DNA from: JANQRV01 sp964533785
GTDB lineage: Bacteria; Bacteroidota; Bacteroidia; Chitinophagales; Saprospiraceae
DNA length: 17,996 bases
Reading direction: 5' to 3'
Assembly (NCBI GenBank): GCA_964533785.1
Contig: CAZHNG010000114.1
Span: 1 to 17,996 of the forward strand
Of this stretch, positions 7,615 through 15,042 are shown in pieces; position 1 is the first letter of the stretch; each line of letters starts with the position of its first letter. A program made the position numbers and the translations under genes. The notes under the pieces are model-generated. The model was not told the DNA's origin and searched no databases. It saw nothing but the letters and a program-made list of their open reading frames with translations.

Positions 7615-10600
7615 GTGAATAATTCGTTAAGTAGGCTCATTGAACTTTTTCAAAAGAGCAAACAAGCAAGTGAAGTCACCAAAATATTGAAGGATAGTAA
7701 ATCGGTAGTTCGATTACAATTGGAAGGACTAACCGGTTCACAGGACTCCTTTGTCCTTTCCGCATGTTTTAAAAATCATCCACGATACTATCTGGTTATA
7801 GCACGGGATAAGGAAGATGCAGCCTACTTGCAGAATAATTTATCCGGATTATTAGAAACACAATTCATTCATTTTTTCCCGGATTCGTTTAAGCGGCCGA
7901 CGGCATTCGACAAATTAAACCCAAGCAACGTTTTGTTGCGAACGGAAACAGTTAACAAGATTAGTTTTTCAAAGGCTACTGGAGAAATCCTTGTCACTTA
8001 CCCTGAAGCACTTTTTGAGAAAGTTGTCGCACCAAATATCCTGAAAAAGAACCGCATCGAGGTAATGTTGGAGGAGAGTCTGGACGCTGAAACCATAATC
8101 GATGTATTAACCAATTATGGTTTCAAAAGGGTGGATTTTGTATATGAACCGGGGCAGTTTTCCATCCGTGGCGGGATTATCGATATTTTTTCATACGGAA
8201 ATGAATATCCTTACAGAATTGAATTGTTTGATGAAGAAGTGGAAAGTATCAGGACTTTTGATCCCACCACCCAATTGTCCGTTGCTAATATAGCTAAGGT
8301 CTCGATCGTTCCTAACATCAATACTAAATTTACCCAAGAAGAAAAAGTCTCCTTGCTCAATATACTAGAGCCAGATACAATAGTATGGATAAGAGATTTT
8401 CAACTCCTATTGGATAAGGTGCAGGAATGCTTTGAAAAGGCAGCGGAATTTGCAAGGACTATTTCAGTTATGGACGAGGGGGAATTGTCTCAAATTTTTC
8501 GTGACCGGGCCTTCATCCGACCTAAAGAAATTATCGGGGATTTAGAAAAATTTTCGATCATTGGGCTTGGCCCGAACAGGTCTACCGCCATAACCTACGA
8601 TCAAAAGGTCGTGTTTTCCTCTAAACCTCAACCTAGTTTTAATAAGAATTTCGCTTTACTGATTGACAATTTAAACGAGAACACAAAAAAAGGACTCCAA
8701 AACTACCTCTTTACTGAAAATACCAAGCAAGTAGAACGGTTCTACAATATTTTTGAAGACCTCAATGCTAAAGTTCAATTCCAACCCATCATAAAAAGCA
8801 TTCATCAGGGCTTCATCGACAATGACTTGAAATTGGTGTGTTATACAGACCATCAGATATTTGAAAGGTTCCACCGCTATCGTTTGAGGCAAGGATTCAC
8901 CAAGGATCAGGCAATGAACCTGAAAATGCTCAGGGAGCTAAAACCAGGTGATTTTGTCACTCATATTGATCATGGTATCGGCCGGTTTTCTGGTTTGGAA
9001 AAGATAGATATTAATGGGCATATACAAGAATCTGTACGTTTAATATATAAAAACAATGATATCTTATATGTAAGCATTAATTCTCTACATAAAATTTCAC
9101 GTTATTCCGGAAAAGAAGGCACCACACCCAAATTGAATAAATTGGGTTCAGATGCATGGAAAAACCTGAAACAAAAAACGAAGAAAAAGGTCAAGGATAT
9201 TGCAGGTGAATTGATCAAACTGTACGCAAAACGAAAAGCTTCGGATGGTTTTGCTTTTCCCCCGGATGGCTATTTGCAAAATGAATTGGAAGCTTCATTC
9301 ATTTATGAGGACACCCCCGATCAATTGAAAGCAACAAACGATGTTAAGGCTGATATGATGAAGGATTATCCTATGGACCGTTTGATATGCGGGGATGTCG
9401 GCTTTGGCAAAACAGAAGTGGCTGTCCGTGCAGCATTTAAGGCTGTAGTAGGAGGTAAGCAAGTAGCCGTTTTAGTACCCACTACCATCCTCGCTTTACA
9501 ACATTATCAGACCTTTAAAAACAGATTAGAGGAATTTGGTATTACAGTAGATTATGTTAATCGATTTCGAACATCAAAAGAAAAGCGCGAGATCTTCCAA
9601 AAACTGAAGGAAGGTGAAATTGATATTATTATTGGAACGCATGGCTTGCTGAACAAAAAAGTGGGTTTCAAAGATCTCGGACTACTCATTATTGATGAAG
9701 AGCAAAAGTTTGGCGTTTCTGCCAAGGAAAAGTTACGCAGATTAAAAGTTAATGTTGACACATTGACACTCACCGCCACCCCCATTCCACGAACGCTACA
9801 GTTTTCGTTGATGGCCGCCCGTGACCTTTCAGTGATGCGGACACCCCCGCCGAACCGCCAACCTATCCACACCGAAGTGCGGATTTTTAATGATGAATTG
9901 ATTAAAGATGCCATTGATTATGAAGTGAATAGGGGAGGACAGGTCTTTTTTGTACATAACCGGGTAAAAACCTTACCGGAAGTTACCGCAATGTTACGCA
10001 GGCTTTGTCCTGATGTGGATATTATTTCTGCACACGGACAAATGGATTCAAAGATGCTTGAACAAACTTTGATGGATTTCATAGATCACCGGTTTGATGT
10101 ACTTGTTTGCACAAATATCATTGAAACGGGGCTGGATATTCCGAATGCGAATACAATCATTATCAGCGATGCTCATCAATTTGGATTAAGTGACTTACAT
10201 CAATTAAGAGGCCGTGTCGGCCGCTCTAATAAAAAGGCATTTTGCTACCTCTTTTGCCCGCCTATGTCTGCACTTACTCCGGATGCGCGAAAGCGTTTGC
10301 AAACCGTAGAGGAGTTCTCTGATCTGGGCAGTGGATTTAACATTGCGATGCGGGATATGGATATTCGCGGTGCGGGAAATTTATTGGGGGCAGAACAAAG
10401 CGGGTTCATCACTGACATTGGATACCAAACCTACCAGAAAATTTTAGAAGAAGCCATTCAGGAATTAAAAGAAAAGGATTTCAAAGATCTTTTCAAAGAA
10501 GAGTTGGAAACGAGCCACAGCTATGTGAGGGATGTTCAGATCGATACAGATGTGGAAATGCTCATTCCTACTGAATACGTAGAGAATATACAAGAACGTT

Positions 10601-11016
10601 TAAGTTTGTATACAGAGCTGGATAGCATTGAAACGGAAGAAGAAATAGAGAAGTTTGAACAACAGTTACGCGACCGGTTTGGTCCCGTTCCCAAACAAAT
10701 TAAGGAACTGTTTAACGGCTTAAGGCTGCGTTGGATTTGTAAATCATTGGGCTTTGACCGGTTAATTCTAAAAAATGATAAGCTTCGGTGCTATTTTGTG
10801 GAAGATCCCCAGTCTAGCTATTACGAAACAGATACTTTCCAGGCTATCATGGCTTTTGTAGCAAAAACTGCTCAGCAACATCATTTCAGTTTCAAAAAGA
10901 CCAATCGCCATATCATTCTCATCAAAGAAGGTATCTTTAACCTCCGCTCAGCACGAAGGACACTTGAGCTGATTCAAAAAGGAATTGGTGCGGCGGTTGA
11001 ATCTAATCCCGCCTGA
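7615..11016 (+). CDS. mfd: Transcription-repair coupling factor
   Basis: Mfd binds RNA polymerase stalled at DNA damage, translocates on DNA to remove it, and recruits UvrA for nucleotide excision repair. Its 1133 residues are close to the 1148 of E. coli Mfd. In order: UvrB-like N-terminal module (about 10-300, with IRGGIIDIFSYG from 184), RNA-polymerase-interacting CarD-like domain starting at KPGDFVTHIDHGIGRF (443-458), and RecG-like translocase with Walker A GDVGFGKTE (593-601, K599). The DEEQ box is at 694-697, followed by TATPIPRTLQFSLM. Helicase lobe 2 has ETGLDIPNANT and QLRGRVGRS, and the TRCF C-terminal domain begins at about 983. The start is the GTG at 7615: the frame is closed by a TGA at 7597 and no ATG lies between. 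A 48-bp gap separates it from the SPT-like gene, so it may share that transcript. It is complete and ordinary. Confidence 0.97.
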   Translation: MNNSLSRLIELFQKSKQASEVTKILKDSKSVVRLQLEGLTGSQDSFVLSACFKNHPRYYLVIARDKEDAAYLQNNLSGLLETQFIHFFPDSFKRPTAFDKLNPSNVLLRTETVNKISFSKATGEILVTYPEALFEKVVAPNILKKNRIEVMLEESLDAETIIDVLTNYGFKRVDFVYEPGQFSIRGGIIDIFSYGNEYPYRIELFDEEVESIRTFDPTTQLSVANIAKVSIVPNINTKFTQEEKVSLLNILEPDTIVWIRDFQLLLDKVQECFEKAAEFARTISVMDEGELSQIFRDRAFIRPKEIIGDLEKFSIIGLGPNRSTAITYDQKVVFSSKPQPSFNKNFALLIDNLNENTKKGLQNYLFTENTKQVERFYNIFEDLNAKVQFQPIIKSIHQGFIDNDLKLVCYTDHQIFERFHRYRLRQGFTKDQAMNLKMLRELKPGDFVTHIDHGIGRFSGLEKIDINGHIQESVRLIYKNNDILYVSINSLHKISRYSGKEGTTPKLNKLGSDAWKNLKQKTKKKVKDIAGELIKLYAKRKASDGFAFPPDGYLQNELEASFIYEDTPDQLKATNDVKADMMKDYPMDRLICGDVGFGKTEVAVRAAFKAVVGGKQVAVLVPTTILALQHYQTFKNRLEEFGITVDYVNRFRTSKEKREIFQKLKEGEIDIIIGTHGLLNKKVGFKDLGLLIIDEEQKFGVSAKEKLRRLKVNVDTLTLTATPIPRTLQFSLMAARDLSVMRTPPPNRQPIHTEVRIFNDELIKDAIDYEVNRGGQVFFVHNRVKTLPEVTAMLRRLCPDVDIISAHGQMDSKMLEQTLMDFIDHRFDVLVCTNIIETGLDIPNANTIIISDAHQFGLSDLHQLRGRVGRSNKKAFCYLFCPPMSALTPDARKRLQTVEEFSDLGSGFNIAMRDMDIRGAGNLLGAEQSGFITDIGYQTYQKILEEAIQELKEKDFKDLFKEELETSHSYVRDVQIDTDVEMLIPTEYVENIQERLSLYTELDSIETEEEIEKFEQQLRDRFGPVPKQIKELFNGLRLRWICKSLGFDRLILKNDKLRCYFVEDPQSSYYETDTFQAIMAFVAKTAQQHHFSFKKTNRHIILIKEGIFNLRSARRTLELIQKGIGAAVESNPA

Positions 11017-11033
11017 TTTTTTCATTGCAAATA

Positions 11034-11168
11034 CTACTTCGCCAATCAGGATGACCGTAATCGCCAATTTTAATCGGCTGATTAAATACAAACAGTTGAT
11101 TTTCAATTTACCAAATAAATTTGGCGGTTACGAATAACCATTCCTGGTCAGCCTGCAGTGCAAAGTAG
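11034..11168. repeat. Long imperfect inverted repeat downstream of mfd
   Basis: Three blocks pair in nested order: CTACTT (11034-11039) with AAGTAG (11163-11168); CAGGATGACC (11047-11056) with GGTCAGCCTG (11146-11155), 9 of 10; and GTAATCGCCAA (11057-11067) with TTGGCGGTTAC (11121-11131), 10 of 11 plus one wobble. The right arm has about 14 unpaired bases between the last two blocks. It could fold as an RNA hairpin or be a decayed mobile-element relic. It begins 17 bp after the mfd stop and has no T-run, so it is not a standard terminator. Confidence 0.5.
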
Positions 11169-11250
11169 ACCTGAATCTTTAATAAACAAGCGGAAATTCA
11201 ATTTTAATGAGGCTATTGATCCTACAAAAATATTCCTATTTTTAGAGCCT

Positions 11251-11351
11251 GTTTGGAATTTATGATTTTGTACATTCACTTGGCTATTAGATTGTTAAGA
11301 TGTAATTGTCGTGTTGATTAACATAAGGCTTCGCTGCCATAAATTCCAAAC
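11251..11351. repeat. 14-bp perfect inverted repeat, hairpin A
   Basis: GTTTGGAATTTATG (11251-11264) is the exact reverse complement of CATAAATTCCAAAC (11338-11351), enclosing 73 nt. The flanks GAGCCT on the left and CAAGCC on the right extend the similarity imperfectly. No open reading frame fills the loop. The size and ends suggest a MITE-like element or structured RNA. Confidence 0.65.
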
Positions 11352-11370
11352 CAAGCCATGAGCAATGCTA

Positions 11371-11475
11371 GTTTTGATTTCTTGAGCATTTTTGCATTAT
11401 GAAAACATAAAGAATATTCGAAATGAATTAAAATCATCACTTGTGTTCTCATAACATAGCTCAAGAAATCAAAAC
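11371..11475. repeat. 17-bp perfect inverted repeat, hairpin B
   Basis: GTTTTGATTTCTTGAGC (11371-11387) is the exact reverse complement of GCTCAAGAAATCAAAAC (11459-11475), enclosing 71 nt. It lies 19 bp after hairpin A and is nearly the same size. The outer end (reverse complement of 11462-11485) shares the pattern GAGCxTGTTTxGA with the left end of hairpin A, about 18 of 24 bases by hand alignment. The pair may therefore be one composite element (11241-11485) or two related ones. Confidence 0.65.
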
Positions 11476-11494
11476 ATGCTCTTAGATATCAATT

Positions 11495-11525
11495 TTTGTT
11501 TGCTTGCCTTTTTCGATTAGTTTTC
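11495..11525 (+). promoter_or_regulatory. Candidate promoter for the ribokinase unit
   Basis: TTTG (11495-11498), a 19-bp spacer, then TAGTTTTC (11518-11525), which matches TANNTTTG in 7 of 8 positions. It lies 26 bp before the ATG at 11552. This is the best-spaced candidate in the gap, but the motif is short. Confidence 0.4.
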
Positions 11526-11551
11526 TCAAACTCATCCTAAACCGCTTTATC

Positions 11552-12457
11552 ATGAATAAAAACATTTTGGTAATTGGTAGTTCTAATACGGATATGGTTG
11601 TCAAGACTGACCGGCATCCAAAACCGGGTGAAACGATTATTGGCGGCGAATTTTTTATGTTTCCGGGAGGCAAAGGAGCTAATCAAGCCGTTGCGGCTGC
11701 TCGTTTAGGAGGACAGGTAACTTTTATTTGTAAAGTGGGTGATGATATTTTCGGAAAGCAGGCATTTGATGGATTTAAAAAAGCAGGGATACAGACGGAA
11801 TATGTTCTAACAACAGAGACTCATCCTTCGGGTGTCGCTCTGATCACGGTTAATGCAGTAGGAGAAAATGAAATTGTTGTAGCACCTGGCGCCAATCACC
11901 AATTAGCGGTGGAGGATATCAATGATGCAAGTGAGGCCATTGCAACGGCTGAAATCGTCTTGCTTCAACTGGAAACCCCTATACATACGGTAGAATATGC
12001 TATTCAAAAAGCGTTTCGCCAAAATAAGAAAGTGGTATTGAATCCTGCGCCGGCTCAACCATTGTCAGAGCATATTTTTAGCGCTCTATACTTGGTGACC
12101 CCCAATGAAACCGAAGCGGAAATATTGACCGGCATCAATGTTAATGACCAAAAAACGGCAGCAGCAGCAGCAGTGATCTTATTGAACAAAGGGGTGCAGA
12201 ACGTGCTGATCACACTAGGCGCAAAAGGATCTTTCTTTAAAAATACCGATCAGGAATTTCTAATTCCAGCTTTAATAGTAAAAACAGTAGATACCACTGC
12301 AGCGGGAGATGTATTTAACGGAGCACTTTGTGTAGCGCTGGCCCGGGAGAAACCTTGGCAAGAAGCGATAGAATTCGCAACACAAGCAGCTGCGGTATCC
12401 GTAACAAGAATGGGGGCGCAAGCCTCAGCACCTTATCTTCATGAGCTTTCCAATTAA
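11552..12457 (+). CDS. rbsK: Ribokinase (PfkB family)
   Basis: Phosphorylates D-ribose at O5 with ATP so that it enters the pentose phosphate pathway; cytoplasmic PfkB-fold kinase. Numbering from the ATG at 11552 (301 aa; E. coli RbsK is 309): IGSSNTDMV near the N-terminus, the sugar-binding FPGGKGANQAVAAARLGG, NPAPAQPL, TPNETEAEILTG, ITLGAKGSFF, and the C-terminal anion-hole motif DTTAAGDVFNGAL with catalytic base D253. The frame is open upstream to 11504, but that extension looks non-homologous and overlaps the promoter candidate, so the internal ATG is preferred. A (GCA)5 run at 12158-12172 codes for five alanines. The stop lies 11 bp before a sugar-transporter gene, and the two probably form one transcript for ribose or nucleoside-sugar use. 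A kinase for a related sugar such as deoxyribose remains possible. Confidence 0.9.
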   Translation: MNKNILVIGSSNTDMVVKTDRHPKPGETIIGGEFFMFPGGKGANQAVAAARLGGQVTFICKVGDDIFGKQAFDGFKKAGIQTEYVLTTETHPSGVALITVNAVGENEIVVAPGANHQLAVEDINDASEAIATAEIVLLQLETPIHTVEYAIQKAFRQNKKVVLNPAPAQPLSEHIFSALYLVTPNETEAEILTGINVNDQKTAAAAAVILLNKGVQNVLITLGAKGSFFKNTDQEFLIPALIVKTVDTTAAGDVFNGALCVALAREKPWQEAIEFATQAAAVSVTRMGAQASAPYLHELSN

Positions 12458-12468
12458 AATTTCCAGTT

Positions 12469-13464
12469 ATGTTTATTGTTGAAAATTATTCTATTGCTGT
12501 TGTCTTCTGCGTGATCACCATGCTTTGTTGGGGTTCGTGGGCCAATACGCAGAAATTGGCTGCCTCTAATTGGCGGTTCGAGTTATTCTACTGGGACTAC
12601 GTCATTGGCATACTTCTGTTGTCTTTGCTATTCGCTTTTACACTGGGCAGTATTGGCGAAGGCGGGCGAAGTTTTATTCCTGATCTTCAGCAAGCAACAA
12701 GCCGGAATATCGGATCGGCCCTGTTGGGAGGAGTGCTTTTTAATGCTGCTAATATATTGTTGGTCGCAGCTATTGCAATAGCGGGAATGTCGGTCGCATT
12801 TCCGGTGGGCATAGGTTTAGCGTTGGTTATTGGAGTAGTGGTAAATTATATTGACGCACCAGTCGGAGATCCTTATGTTTTATTTAGCGGCGTCGCATTG
12901 ATCACGGTTGCGATACTATTGAACGCGTATGCATACCGGCGTTTGCGAACCAATACCAAAGGTGTTTCATCCAAAGGCCTAATATTATCCGTTGCGGCAG
13001 GAATATTGATGGGATTCTTTTATAAATATGTAGCAAATTCAATGTTTCCAGATTTTACAAATCCAATTGCCGGAAAACTTAGCCCCTATACTGCCGTATT
13101 GCTTTTTTCCGTTGGCATATTATTGAGCAACGTGCTATTCAATACGGTTTTGATGAAAAGACCGTTCGTGGGATCACCAGTCAGCTATTCGGATTACTTT
13201 TCAGGAAACTTAAAAACTCATCTGGTCGGAGTTCTCGGTGGCGTGATTTGGTGTATCGGTATGGCTTTTAGTATTATCGCTTCTGATAAAGCAGGACCCG
13301 CAATTTCTTATGGGTTGGGACAAGGAGCTACTGTCGTCGCCGCCATTTGGGGTATCTACATTTGGAAGGAATTCAAAGATGCGCCAAAAGGGGTTAATGG
13401 ATTGCTCAATTTAATGTTGCTTTGCTATGTAGTGGGATTAGGGTTGATTATTTATTCCAGATAA
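12469..13464 (+). CDS. GRP / ureide-permease-type transporter, 10 TM
   Basis: Integral inner-membrane transporter of 331 residues with about ten hydrophobic segments in a drug/metabolite-transporter pattern. The N-terminal CWGSWANTQKLA and the following FELFYWDYVIG match what I recall of bacterial members of the glucose/ribose porter and plant ureide-permease families. Further hydrophobic repeats include ALLGGVLFNAANILLVAAI, MSVAFPVGIGLALVIG, GVLGGVIWCIGMAFSII and AISYGLGQGATVVAAIWGIYIWKEF, with the two halves resembling each other. The ATG at 12469 is 11 bp after the ribokinase stop, so the likely substrate is ribose or another sugar phosphorylated by that kinase. This rests on context; transport of a nucleoside, purine degradation product or ureide is an alternative. 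There is no terminator-like hairpin after the stop. Confidence 0.8.
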   Translation: MFIVENYSIAVVFCVITMLCWGSWANTQKLAASNWRFELFYWDYVIGILLLSLLFAFTLGSIGEGGRSFIPDLQQATSRNIGSALLGGVLFNAANILLVAAIAIAGMSVAFPVGIGLALVIGVVVNYIDAPVGDPYVLFSGVALITVAILLNAYAYRRLRTNTKGVSSKGLILSVAAGILMGFFYKYVANSMFPDFTNPIAGKLSPYTAVLLFSVGILLSNVLFNTVLMKRPFVGSPVSYSDYFSGNLKTHLVGVLGGVIWCIGMAFSIIASDKAGPAISYGLGQGATVVAAIWGIYIWKEFKDAPKGVNGLLNLMLLCYVVGLGLIIYSR

Positions 13465-13570
13465 CTAACCTTCGAACCAATCTATTGCTAATAAAATAAA
13501 AATTCAGCGAGCTTCTATAAATTCTAATTTCTTACATTGATAAATTTACGATCTTCAAATTGATAGTAAA

Positions 13571-14346
13571 ATGAAGTACTTTATACTCTTCTTTTCTACA
13601 CTTTTACCTTATATCTGCTATACTCAAACAGATCCAGGCCTGCAAGATATTATAGACCAATACCATTATCAAGACTCTCTTGCCCATACCTCTACCTGGC
13701 CCGATTTTTCTGAAACCTTTCTAAGTGAAAGATTAGCCTACCTTAAGCAAGCTGAGGAATCTTTGAAAGCCATAGCTGAGGATGGCCTCTCCATAAAGGA
13801 TCTAGCCAGTAAGGATATATTGGAACTTATTATCGAAGATGAGATCTATGGCTTGGAACTTCAATCCTACCTTTTTCCACTCAATTCAGAAGGAATACTT
13901 ATTTGTCAGCCTTTGGGGAAGGCTGGGCTTTGTATACCGAATATTTAGGGAAGGAAGCGGGAATGTATAAAACACCCTATGAAGATTTTGGCCGGTTGAC
14001 TTATGAGATGTGGCGGGCTTGCCGGTTGGTGGTAGACCCAGGAATGCACTATCTCGGGTGGACACGCGAAGAAGCCGTACAGTTTATGACGGAAAATACC
14101 GCTCTATCCACGCGAGAGATCAACTCTGAAATTGATCGCTACATTGGCTGGCCTGCACAAGCCGTTTCTTATAAAATGGGGGAGTTGAAAATCATAGCAT
14201 TACGCGAGAAGGTGGAAAAAAGTCTGGGGGATGATTTTGATATCCGGGCTTTCCACGATTTAGTTTTGTCTCAGGGTTCTGTTACTATGAAAACGTTGGA
14301 ACGGATGGTGCAAGATTTTATTAAGGAACAAAAAAATAAGACCTAA
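13571..14346 (+). pseudogene. DUF885 family protein, internally deleted and frameshifted
   Basis: Two pieces of one DUF885 protein (secreted, peptidase-like; function poorly defined) lie in different frames. The first (13571 to about 13894) has a signal peptide (MKYFILFFSTLLPYICYTQ) and family N-terminal sequence ending at SYLFPLNSEG (residues 99-108), then runs into nonsense until a stop at 13948. The second, readable in the other frame from about 13882 to 14346, begins QFRRNTYLSAFGEGWALYTEYLG and carries the normal C-terminus with RLVVDPGMH, GWTREEAVQFM and RYIGWPAQAVSYKMGEL. Together they give roughly 260 residues, whereas family members usually have about 550-600. About 300 residues are therefore missing, including the HExxPGHH-type motif. 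The loss is a deletion as well as a frameshift, since no single base change restores the middle. The C-terminal piece alone could start at the TTG at 13903, but would lack a signal and the active site. Confidence 0.85.
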
Positions 14347-14398
14347 GTCTCGGAACCATAGAGGGTTAGTTATTTTTTTGTCAACGGATTTAAAAAAA

Positions 14399-14428
14399 TT
14401 GTAATTGTAGCCGACCTTCCATAATTTG
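14399..14428 (+). promoter_or_regulatory. Candidate promoter for the outer-membrane protein gene
   Basis: TTG (14399-14401), a 20-bp spacer, and TAATTTG (14422-14428), which is one base shorter than the TANNTTTG consensus. It lies 40 bp upstream of the ATG at 14469, in a 122-bp gap after the DUF885 pseudogene. Confidence 0.35.
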
Positions 14429-14468
14429 CAGAGAAAAGTTTACCTAACTACGTACTCAAAAACTTATC

Positions 14469-14972
14469 ATGAACATTAAACCACTAGGATTGACCGTTTT
14501 GATCTTCTTTATTTTTCTCTCTTTAATCAAGGCTCAGGCAAATTTTGGTTCTGCCATCGGGCTTCGACTGGGATATCCGGCTTCAGTAAGCTATAAAACT
14601 TTTGTTAATGAGAACGGAGCGTTCGAAGGAATGCTGGGATTTCGGGGGTATGGTTTTGGTAATTTTGTAAATATCAGCGGGGCCTATCAGGTTCATAATA
14701 CAGTTCCGGATTTAGACGGATTGAACTGGTACTATGGCGGTGGTGCTTCTATTTTCTTTTGGAATTACGACAATGATCCGTTCGATAATGATTTTGCTTC
14801 CACAGCTTTTGGGATTCAAGGTTACTTAGGTCTGGAATATACCTTTCCTGATGCGCCGATCAATCTTTCTCTCGACTGGGTTCCTACTTTATTCCTCGGA
14901 GGAACGCTTAATGTCGATACTTTTGGAGGCGGTTTCGGCGGCATCGGAGTACGGTATGTATTGAGCAGGTAA
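14469..14972 (+). CDS. Small predicted outer-membrane beta-barrel protein
   Basis: 167 residues with a clear N-terminal signal peptide (hydrophobic stretch about 6-22, cleavage probably near KAQA). The mature part alternates polar and aromatic/hydrophobic residues with many Gly and Asn, for example IGLRLGYPASVSYKTF, FEGMLGFRGYGFGNFVNISGAYQVHN, and WYYGGGASIFFWNY. It ends in a strand-like GGIGVRYVLSR. This pattern suits a small eight-stranded OmpX/OmpW-like barrel in the outer membrane. I do not recognise a specific family or ligand. It has its own candidate promoter and lies 70 bp before the amylase gene on the same strand, so they may be co-transcribed, though no shared function can be read from sequence. 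Confidence 0.75.
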   Translation: MNIKPLGLTVLIFFIFLSLIKAQANFGSAIGLRLGYPASVSYKTFVNENGAFEGMLGFRGYGFGNFVNISGAYQVHNTVPDLDGLNWYYGGGASIFFWNYDNDPFDNDFASTAFGIQGYLGLEYTFPDAPINLSLDWVPTLFLGGTLNVDTFGGGFGGIGVRYVLSR

Positions 14973-15042
14973 TACTCGCCGAATGTTGGCATACAAAAGC
15001 ATAGCTATTTCTAAAATTACGAAAAAGTTTATTGTCGATATT

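Noticed and set aside
11251..11351. Possible integron attC site
   Set aside because: The arms start GTTTGGA and end TCCAAAC, opposite to the RYYYAAC ... GTTRRRY arrangement, and no integrase or cassette structure is present.
12158..12172. (GCA)5 run in the ribokinase gene as a phase-variable repeat
   Set aside because: It is a trinucleotide run, so slippage would only change the number of alanines, and five units is short.
13903..14346. Independent small gene for the C-terminal DUF885 piece
   Set aside because: Homology continues upstream of the TTG in the same frame without a start, and a signal-bearing N-terminal half lies directly before it, so one broken gene explains both pieces better.
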